A DNA stretch of 20,211 nt from Sphingomonadaceae bacterium (GTDB taxonomy: Bacteria; Pseudomonadota; Alphaproteobacteria; Sphingomonadales; Sphingomonadaceae), in contig JACVCM010000056.1 of NCBI GenBank assembly GCA_016742125.1, forward strand, positions 1-20,211, in the 5' to 3' direction. Made by a program: the position numbers and the translations under genes. Positions within the stretch are counted from its first letter, which is position 1. Every line of letters starts with the position of its first letter. A model generated the notes under the pieces. That model did no database searches. It saw only the letters and a list, made by a program, of their open reading frames with translations, and was not told where the DNA came from. Of this stretch, positions 14,154-20,211 are shown in pieces.

Positions 14154-16682
14154 TCACAACGTCCGTTCACGCTCCTCGACTTCGAAGATTTCGAGCATGT
14201 CGCCTGCCTTCACATCGTTGGTATCGGCCAAGACCACACCGCATTCGAGGCCAGCCCGGACTTCGTCGACATTGTCCTTGAAGCGGCGCAGCGAGGCGAT
14301 GGTGGTTTTGGAGACAATAACATCCTCGCGGGTAAGACGTGTGGACAGCCCCTTGCGGATATAGCCTTCGACCACGAGCAGACCAGCTGCCTTGTCGCGC
14401 TTGCCCGCGGAGAATACATCCTTGACCTCGGCGCGGCCGACGACGGTTTCGATGATTTCCGGTCCAAGCTCGCCGGCCATTTCCTTGGCGATGTCGGCGG
14501 TCAGGTGATAGATGACGTCGAAATATTTGAGCCGCACCTTGTCCCGCTTCGCCAGCGCCGCCGCCTTGCTGTTTGGACGCACGTTGAAGCCGATCAGCGG
14601 CGCATTCGACGCCGCCGCGAGCAGCATGTCGGATTCGGTAATCCCGCCCACGCCAGCCAGCAGCACCCGTACCTTGATCTCGTCGGTGGAGAGGTTGGTG
14701 AGCGCAGTAACGATCGCCTCGACCGAACCCTGCACATCGCCCTTGATGACCACTGGATATTCCTTGGCGCGCGTGGCCGAGAGATTGTCGAACAGGTTTT
14801 CGAGGTTCGGCGTCACCTGCGCGGTGCGGACCTTGGTCGACTGCTCCTTGCGGTACAATGCGACTTCGCGGGCGCGGGCTTCGTTTTCGACCACGGTCAA
14901 GACATCGCCAGCCGACGGCACGCCCGTGAGACCGAGCACCTCGACTGGGGTTGCGGGACCGGCTTGCGGGACCTGCTGGCCCTTGTCGTTGACCAATGCG
15001 CGGACCTTGCCGCTTTCCGAACCGACGACGAAGATATCGCCGCGCTTCAGCGTACCGCGTTTGACCAGGACCGTAGCCACCGCGCCACGGCCCTTGTCGA
15101 GCTGCGCCTCAACCACCACGGCTTCGGCCGCGCGGTCCGGATTGGCTTTCAATTCCATCAGTTCGGCCTGCAGGGCGAGCTTGTCGAGCAGATCGTCGAG
15201 GCCTGTCTTTTTCAGGGCCGACACTTCGACATCCTGGACGTCGCCGCCCATTTTTTCGACGATCACTTCATGTTCGAGCAGGCGTTCCCGCACCCGCTGC
15301 GGATTTGCGCCTTCCTTGTCAATCTTGTTGATGGCAACGATCATCGGCACATTGGCGGCCTTGGCATGTTTGATCGCCTCAATCGTCTGCGGCATCAGAC
15401 CATCGTCGGCAGCCACCACAAGGATGACAATATCGGTTACCGATGCGCCGCGCTGGCGCATTTGCGTAAAGGCTTCGTGGCCCGGGGTGTCGAGGAAGGT
15501 GATGAGCGAACCATCCTTTGTCTTCACCTGATAGGCACCGATATGCTGGGTAATTCCACCCGCTTCGCCAGAGGCGACATTGGCACCGCGCAACGCGTCG
15601 AGCAGCGAGGTTTTGCCATGATCGACATGGCCCATGACGGTGACGACCGGCGGACGACTTTTTAGCGTTTCGGGCGCATCGACATCTTCTTCGTGCACGA
15701 TATCGACATCGGCATCGGATACGCGCGTGATATTGTGGCCGAATTCCTCAACCAGCAGCTCTGCTGTATCGGCGTCGATCGTCTCGTTAATCGTGACCGG
15801 CATGCCCATTTTGAACAGCGCCTTGACCAGATCACTGCCCTTTTCGGCCATACGGTTGGCAAGTTCCTGGACGGTAATCACCTCAGGCACCGTTACATCG
15901 CGGGCCTGTTTGGGCTGCGCCTGACGGTTACCACCGCCATGCAGGCGCTTTTCCTTTTCCCGCGCACGTTTCAGCGCAGCGAGCGAACGCGCGCGCGCGC
16001 CTTCATCGTCGTCTAGAGCGCGCGTGACAGTCAGCTTGCCCGACTGGCGGCGATCGTTGGTACGGTCACGTGTCGGGCGGTGTGGGGCTTTCTTCTCTTC
16101 GCGTTCACGTTCGCGCTCAACCGGCGCGGCAGCAGGTGCCACTGCGGCGGGTGCAGCAGGCTGCGGACGACGGGGCGGCTCAACCGGCGTGAAGCGACGC
16201 GGCGGCGGTGTCGCGCCATCGTCATTGCGCTCTTCGGCTTCTGGCTCATGCCGCACAACCGCCGGGGCAGCTTCCTCAGCCTTGCGATTGTCCTCAGCGC
16301 GGCGCTTTTCGTCTTCGGCAGCACGGGCGCGAGCCTCATCTTCGCGGCGACGCGTGTCTTCCAGCATCGCGAGGCGGGCTTCTTCGGCTTCGCGGAGCAG
16401 TTTCGCCTGACGCTCCTGCCGGGTAAGCATATCGTCAGCTACCGGCTTCGGTTTGGGCGCAGCGACCGGAGCAGCCGGTGGCGGGGGCGGAGGTGGTGGC
16501 GCAACTTCCGGCTCGGGAGCAAAGCCTGGCTTGCCGACGAGTTTCTTGCGCTTCACCTCAACCACCACCTTGTTGGTGCGGCCATGGCTGACGGTCTGCT
16601 TCACTTCCCCCGCCTCGACCGAGCGGCTCATGTTGAGCGGCTTGCGCGTCAATGTCGGCTTATTGTTGGTATCATCACTCAT
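14154..16682 (-). CDS. infB: Translation initiation factor IF-2
   Basis: IF-2 is the GTPase that brings initiator tRNA to the ribosome. The 842-residue protein has an N-terminal IF2-associated segment (PTLTRKPLNMSRSVEAGEVKQ), a long low-complexity region rich in Pro, Ala and charged residues including eight consecutive prolines (62-69), the IF2_N domain (ITVQELANRMAEKGSDLVKALFKMG) and the G domain with G1 GHVDHGKT (351-358), G3 DTPGH (398-402) and G4 NKID (452-455). Domains III and IV follow. The ATG at 16680-16682 was chosen; AAGGA lies rather far upstream (13 bases). A TTG at 16706 that overlaps the ylxR stop would add eight residues. The call is firm. Confidence 0.97.
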   Translation of the reverse strand: MSDDTNNKPTLTRKPLNMSRSVEAGEVKQTVSHGRTNKVVVEVKRKKLVGKPGFAPEPEVAPPPPPPPPAAPVAAPKPKPVADDMLTRQERQAKLLREAEEARLAMLEDTRRREDEARARAAEDEKRRAEDNRKAEEAAPAVVRHEPEAEERNDDGATPPPRRFTPVEPPRRPQPAAPAAVAPAAAPVEREREREEKKAPHRPTRDRTNDRRQSGKLTVTRALDDDEGARARSLAALKRAREKEKRLHGGGNRQAQPKQARDVTVPEVITVQELANRMAEKGSDLVKALFKMGMPVTINETIDADTAELLVEEFGHNITRVSDADVDIVHEEDVDAPETLKSRPPVVTVMGHVDHGKTSLLDALRGANVASGEAGGITQHIGAYQVKTKDGSLITFLDTPGHEAFTQMRQRGASVTDIVILVVAADDGLMPQTIEAIKHAKAANVPMIVAINKIDKEGANPQRVRERLLEHEVIVEKMGGDVQDVEVSALKKTGLDDLLDKLALQAELMELKANPDRAAEAVVVEAQLDKGRGAVATVLVKRGTLKRGDIFVVGSESGKVRALVNDKGQQVPQAGPATPVEVLGLTGVPSAGDVLTVVENEARAREVALYRKEQSTKVRTAQVTPNLENLFDNLSATRAKEYPVVIKGDVQGSVEAIVTALTNLSTDEIKVRVLLAGVGGITESDMLLAAASNAPLIGFNVRPNSKAAALAKRDKVRLKYFDVIYHLTADIAKEMAGELGPEIIETVVGRAEVKDVFSAGKRDKAAGLLVVEGYIRKGLSTRLTREDVIVSKTTIASLRRFKDNVDEVRAGLECGVVLADTNDVKAGDMLEIFEVEERERTL

Positions 16683-16702
16683 CGAAACAGAACCGTCCTT
16701 AC

Positions 16703-17413
16703 TCAATCAATTGCGGGGATGTCGGTATCAGTACCCCGCCTTTCCGCAGCCGAAGCAGCGGAATCGTGGGGCGCATTACTGCATCCTTTGAAATTTAGCC
16801 AGCGTCCAAGATGGTGCATCACCCTGTCGGCCGCTTTTTGGTCGATCAGCGCGACATGTACGGCATTTTGCCGTCCCAGAGCTGCTGATAATGCATCGCG
16901 GTCGACGGGAAGTTTAATACCTCCCTCGCCGCTGCCTTCCTTGTCTTCTCCCACGCGCCAGGCCTGATCGCGTTTACCACTCCCGTCGGCACTGGCATCC
17001 GAAGCGTGGAGAAGAAGTTTGACTTGGCCGCTGCGAGAGGCAGCGTCGATTTTCTCCGCACCCAAGATAAGGTGGCCGGCCCTTGCTTCCAAGCCCAGCC
17101 GGTCGAGAAACGCCTTTTCGAGTCCGCGTTCGATGCGACCGGCAAGGTCATCGATCAGTTCGACCCGGTCGGTCTTGAATGCCCGACGGAGCAAACCCGC
17201 CAACTTGCCCTTTGCCTGCGCTTTTGCGAGCTCATCGGATGTTACACCGATCCATGCGCCGCGGCCCGGGGCCTTGGCAAACAGATCTGGTGCGACGCTG
17301 CCGTCCGGGCCGAGCGCAAGCCGGATGAGCTGGGCGCGGGTCCCGTGCTCACCTGACAATATGCACTTCCTTATGGGAGTGTGTGGAGTCTCATTGGGAG
17401 GTTTCCGCGGCAA
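16703..17413 (-). CDS. YlxR (DUF448) family RNA-binding protein fused to an L7Ae-like domain
   Basis: The 236-residue product starts with the YlxR/DUF448 domain (PIRKCILSGEHGTRAQLIRLALGPDG, then GRGAWIG), a predicted RNA-binding fold encoded between nusA and infB in many bacteria. Residues about 95-200 (LGLEARAGHLILGAEKIDAA...VKLLLHASDAS...AVHVALID) look like a ribosomal L7Ae-type domain, a fusion usual in alphaproteobacteria. No ATG exists near the expected start. I chose TTG at 17411-17413 because a perfect AGGAGG (17420-17425) lies six bases upstream; the gene then overlaps the nusA 3' end by 23 bases. The role is probably in ribosome or RNA metabolism; the exact function is not established. 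Confidence 0.88.
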   Translation of the reverse strand: MPRKPPNETPHTPIRKCILSGEHGTRAQLIRLALGPDGSVAPDLFAKAPGRGAWIGVTSDELAKAQAKGKLAGLLRRAFKTDRVELIDDLAGRIERGLEKAFLDRLGLEARAGHLILGAEKIDAASRSGQVKLLLHASDASADGSGKRDQAWRVGEDKEGSGEGGIKLPVDRDALSAALGRQNAVHVALIDQKAADRVMHHLGRWLNFKGCSNAPHDSAASAAERRGTDTDIPAID

Positions 17414-19001
17414 CGGCGTCCTCCTCTTCAAACCAATGGGCACGGGCAGCCATGATAATCTCGTTGCCCTGCTCTTCGGACAAACCATAGACCGCCAATA
17501 TCCCCGCCTTTTCGTCGCTGCGATTGCGGCGCGCTTCGCGGTCGCTGCGCTCGTTGCGACGTGGTTCACGCGCCTTCTGGATCAGCTCGTCGGTGGCAAG
17601 GTCGGCAAGATCGTCGAGCGTCTTGATACCCGCCTTACCGAGCGTAACCAGCATCGCTTCGGTCAGCACCGGCAGTTCGGCCAACGCATCCTCAACGCCT
17701 AGTTCGCGGCGTTCGGCGCGGTTGGCTTCCTCACGGCGCTCCAGCGCTTCCTGCGCACGGCTCTGCAATTCGGCGGCAAGGTCGTCGTCGAAGCCTTCGA
17801 TTGTCGCGATTTCTGCCGGATCGACATAGGCGACTTCTTCGAGTTCGCTGAAGCCTTCCGCCACCAGCAACTGCGCCAGCGTTTCGTCGACGTCGAGTTC
17901 CTGCTGGAACATTTCCGAACGCTCGACAAATTCCTTCTGCCGCTTCTCGCTCGATTCAGCTTCAGTCATGATATCGATGCCGCGACCGGTCAGCTGGGAT
18001 GCCAGACGGACATTCTGTCCGCGACGGCCGATGGCAAGGCTCAACTGATCGTCGGGAACGACAACCTCGATGCGACCTTCTTCCTCGTCGATAACCACAC
18101 GGCTGACCGTTGCAGGCTGCAGTGCGTTGACAATGAAGGTCGCGGTGTCTTCGGACCAGGGGATGATGTCGATCTTTTCGCCCTGCATTTCCTGCACGAC
18201 CGCCTGAACGCGACTGCCCTTCATGCCGACGCATGCGCCAACGGGGTCGATCGAACTGTCATAGCTGATGACGCCGATCTTGGCGCGGCTGCCCGGGTCG
18301 CGCGCGGCGGCCTTGATTTCAATGACGCCATCGTAAATTTCCGGAACTTCCTGCGCGAAGAGTTTCTTCATGAAATCGGGATGCGCACGGCTGAGCAGAA
18401 TCTGCGGCCCGCGATTTTCGCGCTGCACCTTCATGATGAGTGCACGGACGCGGTCGCCATTGCGGACGACTTCGCGCGGGATTTGCTGGTCGCGGCGGAT
18501 AACGCCTTCAGCGCGGCCCAGATCGACAACGACATGGCCGAATTCGACCGATTTCACGACGCCGGTGATGATTTCGCCAGCGCGTTCCTTGAATTCCTCA
18601 TATTGCCGCTCGCGCTCTGCATCGCGAACCTTCTGGAAGATCACCTGCTTCGCCGACTGTGCGTCGATACGGCCCAAATCGACGGGAGGCAGCGGATCGA
18701 CGATAAAGTCCCCGATGGCGGCACCTTTTTGCAACTTTTCGGCCTGCTTCAGATCGACCTGCTTGAAATAATCCTCGACCTCTTCGACGACCTCGACAAC
18801 GCGCCACAGACGAAGGTCCCCGGTCTGTGTGTCGAGCTTCGCACGAATATCATTCTCCGCCCCGTAACGGGCACGGGCGGCGCGCTGGATGGCTTCTTCG
18901 AGCGCTTCGACGACAATCGCCTTGTCGATCATCTTTTCGGATGCGACCGCGTTCGCAATTGCGAGCAATTCGGCCTTGTTGGCGGAAATGGAGGTGGCCA
19001 T
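17391..19001 (-). CDS. nusA: Transcription termination/antitermination factor NusA
   Basis: NusA binds RNA polymerase and modulates pausing, termination and antitermination. The 536-residue protein has the N-terminal polymerase-binding domain (1-130), an S1 domain (about 141-205), two KH modules marked by GMKGSR (259-264) and GRRGQNVRLASQLTG (325-339), and C-terminal helix-hairpin-helix acidic repeats (LLVAEGFSELEEVAYVD, MLVTLGKAGIKTLDDLADLATDELI). It is somewhat longer than E. coli NusA (495), owing to a basic, Arg-rich segment and a C-terminal tail ending in an acidic stretch. The ATG is two bases after the rimP stop, with AGGAAG upstream. The ylxR start lies inside the gene's 3' end. Confidence 0.97.
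   Translation of the reverse strand: MATSISANKAELLAIANAVASEKMIDKAIVVEALEEAIQRAARARYGAENDIRAKLDTQTGDLRLWRVVEVVEEVEDYFKQVDLKQAEKLQKGAAIGDFIVDPLPPVDLGRIDAQSAKQVIFQKVRDAERERQYEEFKERAGEIITGVVKSVEFGHVVVDLGRAEGVIRRDQQIPREVVRNGDRVRALIMKVQRENRGPQILLSRAHPDFMKKLFAQEVPEIYDGVIEIKAAARDPGSRAKIGVISYDSSIDPVGACVGMKGSRVQAVVQEMQGEKIDIIPWSEDTATFIVNALQPATVSRVVIDEEEGRIEVVVPDDQLSLAIGRRGQNVRLASQLTGRGIDIMTEAESSEKRQKEFVERSEMFQQELDVDETLAQLLVAEGFSELEEVAYVDPAEIATIEGFDDDLAAELQSRAQEALERREEANRAERRELGVEDALAELPVLTEAMLVTLGKAGIKTLDDLADLATDELIQKAREPRRNERSDREARRNRSDEKAGILAVYGLSEEQGNEIIMAARAHWFEEEDAVAAETSQ
17420..17425 (-). promoter_or_regulatory. Ribosome binding site that decides the ylxR TTG start
   Basis: AGGAGG on the minus strand lies inside the last nusA codons, six bases before TTG at 17411-17413. 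It is the best Shine-Dalgarno match in the region and the reason for choosing this start. Confidence 0.7.
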
Positions 19002-19003
19002 TT

Positions 19004-19564
19004 TCAGTCTTCCTGTTGGTCTTCGGTAAGGGTTTCGTTTTCGATTTCTTCCGCACCGTCGATGTTGATGGGCGCAGTCGACGCAATCAAGCGGTCTGTC
19101 AAGAGCAGCTTGGCACTGCCGAGATTTGAAAATGCGAAGGTCAGTCGGCCCGACTTGCGGTCATCGACAAGGATCGTTTCGCCATCGACACCGACGATGT
19201 CTCCACGAATGTTCCTGCGACCGTCCATTGGTTCGGCCAGTTCGACCTTCACCTCATGTCCGGCCCAGTCCGCGAAATCGGCAAGGCGAGTCAGCGGACG
19301 GTCGATGCCGGGCGAGCTGACTTCCAGACGGTATGCTTCCTCAATGGGGTCCAGTTCGTCGAACAGGTCCGAAATACGGTGCGACAGTGCGGCACAATCG
19401 TCGATATTGAGCTGTCTTGTGTCGGGGCGCTCGGCCATCACCTGCAATGTCGGCTCGTCACTACCCTGCCCGCCGGTCGCAAACCATGCGACGCGCACCA
19501 GCGCAAAGCCCAACTTTTCGGCTTCAGGTGCAATCAGCGCGGTCAATTTGTCGAGATCGGGCAA
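19004..19564 (-). CDS. rimP: Ribosome maturation factor RimP
   Basis: RimP assists late 30S assembly around protein S12/S5. The 186-residue product shows the family features LGFALVRVAWF, LQVMAERPDTRQLNIDDCAALSHRISDLFDE, YRLEVSSPGIDRPL (the signature) and the C-terminal Sm-like domain (RRNIRGDIVGVDGETILV), ending in an acidic tail. The start is TTG at 19562-19564: an in-frame TGA lies three codons upstream and no ATG or GTG is available, so this is effectively forced. GAAAG a few bases upstream is a weak ribosome binding site. As first gene of the operon it follows the promoter and leader described separately. Confidence 0.93.
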   Translation of the reverse strand: MPDLDKLTALIAPEAEKLGFALVRVAWFATGGQGSDEPTLQVMAERPDTRQLNIDDCAALSHRISDLFDELDPIEEAYRLEVSSPGIDRPLTRLADFADWAGHEVKVELAEPMDGRRNIRGDIVGVDGETILVDDRKSGRLTFAFSNLGSAKLLLTDRLIASTAPINIDGAEEIENETLTEDQQED

Positions 19565-19580
19565 TGTCGTCTTTCATATG

Positions 19581-19637
19581 TCAACTGCAAAACCCTTCGC
19601 GCCGGCCCCTCGGCGCCAGCCCTTCCAAAGGTTTCAC
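19581..19637 (-). CDS. Possible 18-residue leader ORF ahead of rimP
   Basis: A short frame from GTG (19635-19637) to TGA (19581-19583) encodes VKPLEGLAPRGRREGFCS. It would be the first frame after the proposed promoter and ends 16 bases before the rimP start. It has no clear ribosome binding site, and its codons overlap a GC-rich hairpin. It may equally be non-coding leader RNA, so confidence is low. Confidence 0.2.
   Translation of the reverse strand: MKPLEGLAPRGRREGFCS
19599..19616 (-). promoter_or_regulatory. GC-rich hairpin in the rimP leader
   Basis: GCGCCG pairs perfectly with CGGCGC around a six-base loop, about 35 bases before the rimP start. It is not followed by a T run, so it is not a classic terminator. 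It could stabilise or regulate the leader of the rimP-nusA-infB transcript. Confidence 0.4.
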
Positions 19638-19654
19638 AATGTAAGGATGACTGC

Positions 19655-19683
19655 GGTATAGGCTCGGGACGACAATTATGCAA
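19655..19683 (-). promoter_or_regulatory. Putative promoter of the rimP-nusA-infB operon
   Basis: On the minus strand TTGCAT (19678-19683) and TATACC (19655-19660) are separated by 17 bases. It lies in the divergent gap between rimP and the plus-strand dehydrogenase gene. The prediction is by eye. Confidence 0.5.
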
Positions 19684-19749
19684 GTGGTCTTGCCGTTGGA
19701 ACAAGCATTCCCCAATTTGTGTTCACGAAAACAGAGGAGCCTCCCCCGA

Positions 19750-20211
19750 ATGAAAACCCAATATTTGCTGATGACCGCGTCCCTTATCGCTGCCGCATGC
19801 AGCCCTGTGGCTAGCGATGCCGCACCTGCGTCCGCGGGCGACAAGCCTTTCGACGTCACCGTCGTTGCCGATTTCGACGAACCTTGGGCCATGACCTTCA
19901 TTCCCGGTACGCCCTATGCGCTGATTACAGAAAAAAAGGGCGTGCTGAAATTATGGGAAGATGGCGGTGCGGTCGTAGACGTCACCGGCGTTCCCCAAGT
20001 CGCATATGGCGGTCAGGGCGGGCTCGGCGATGTCATCCTCCACCCGGATTTTGCTAACAACGGCTTTGTCTATCTCAGCTACGCCGAAGCGGGCGAAGGC
20101 GGTTATGGTGCCGCAGTTGCGCGCGCGAAGCTGGACCAAAGCAAGTCTACACCGGCCCTCACCGACCTTCAGGTCATCTGGCGTCAGGAACCGAAAGTGT
20201 CGGGTCAGGGC
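19750..20211 (+). CDS. PQQ-dependent sugar dehydrogenase-like lipoprotein, N-terminal part (cut by window edge)
   Basis: The first 154 codons of a plus-strand gene. A lipoprotein signal peptide has lipobox AAAC (Cys17). The mature part begins a beta-propeller of the soluble aldose/glucose dehydrogenase (YliI/Asd, GSDH) family: VVADFDEPWAMTFIPG, ALITEKKGVLKLWEDG and the signature GGQGGLGDVILHPDF, then VYLSYAE. Known members oxidise aldoses in the periplasm using PQQ, but the catalytic and PQQ-binding residues lie further on, so enzymatic activity is inferred. GAGGAG lies ten bases before the ATG. It is divergent from rimP and functionally unrelated to it. Confidence 0.88.
   Translation, partial: MKTQYLLMTASLIAAACSPVASDAAPASAGDKPFDVTVVADFDEPWAMTFIPGTPYALITEKKGVLKLWEDGGAVVDVTGVPQVAYGGQGGLGDVILHPDFANNGFVYLSYAEAGEGGYGAAVARAKLDQSKSTPALTDLQVIWRQEPKVSGQG

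Noticed and set aside
14122..14157. GTG start for rbfA overlapping the infB stop
   Set aside because: Possible, but the ATG at 14121 has AAAGGA upstream and gives the usual RbfA N-terminus; recorded as an alternative only.
16683..16706. TTG start for infB overlapping the ylxR stop
   Set aside because: It has no ribosome binding site; ATG at 16682 gives a normal IF-2 N-terminus, although its own site is distant.

Overview
The window looks like a chromosomal segment of an alphaproteobacterium, most likely of the order Sphingomonadales. The evidence is a GC-rich composition, the alphaproteobacterial order rimP-nusA-ylxR-infB-rbfA...truB-rpsO-pnp, a YlxR/L7Ae-like fusion, a DUF6491-type secreted protein and the recN/bamD/ligA neighbourhood. 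Assignment to a genus would be a guess. Almost every gene lies on the minus strand; only the partial gene at the right edge is on the plus strand.

Reading in the direction of transcription (right to left), the first block is a translation/transcription operon. A sigma70-like promoter at about 19655-19683 and a leader with a GC-rich hairpin precede rimP (TTG start), nusA, ylxR (TTG start inside nusA), infB, rbfA and tdk. A secreted DUF6491-like protein, truB, rpsO (with a strong terminator behind it) and pnp (also with a terminator) follow. Most junctions overlap or abut, so translational coupling is likely. tdk and the DUF6491 gene sit between rbfA and truB, two genes that are often neighbours. 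truB carries a perfect 26-bp-arm palindrome inserted in frame, adding 21 residues without breaking the gene.

The second block (8675 to 5553) looks like an accessory envelope operon: a winged-helix regulator, a secreted beta/gamma-crystallin-like protein, and a lipoprotein joining an MliC-like lysozyme-inhibitor domain to a META domain. After these comes a 264-bp MITE-like element with about 32-bp terminal inverted repeats and a TA target duplication, and then an HSL-type alpha/beta hydrolase. The element supplies the last base of the META gene's stop codon and ends 19 bp upstream of the hydrolase start, so it probably split a four-gene operon.

The third block (5453 to 1) holds an M28 metallopeptidase with a multi-pass membrane C-terminal half, the outer-membrane assembly lipoprotein BamD, the DNA repair ATPase RecN, a 55-residue remnant resembling the start of a DUF559 protein, and the N-terminal third or so of the NAD-dependent DNA ligase LigA, cut by the window edge. 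The remnant has a very good ribosome binding site and overlaps both recN and ligA, so it may act as a translational bridge.

I found no tRNA, rRNA, CRISPR array, prophage or complete insertion sequence. The most notable items are the in-frame palindrome in truB, the MITE-like element, the DUF559 remnant between recN and ligA, and the MliC-META/crystallin operon.
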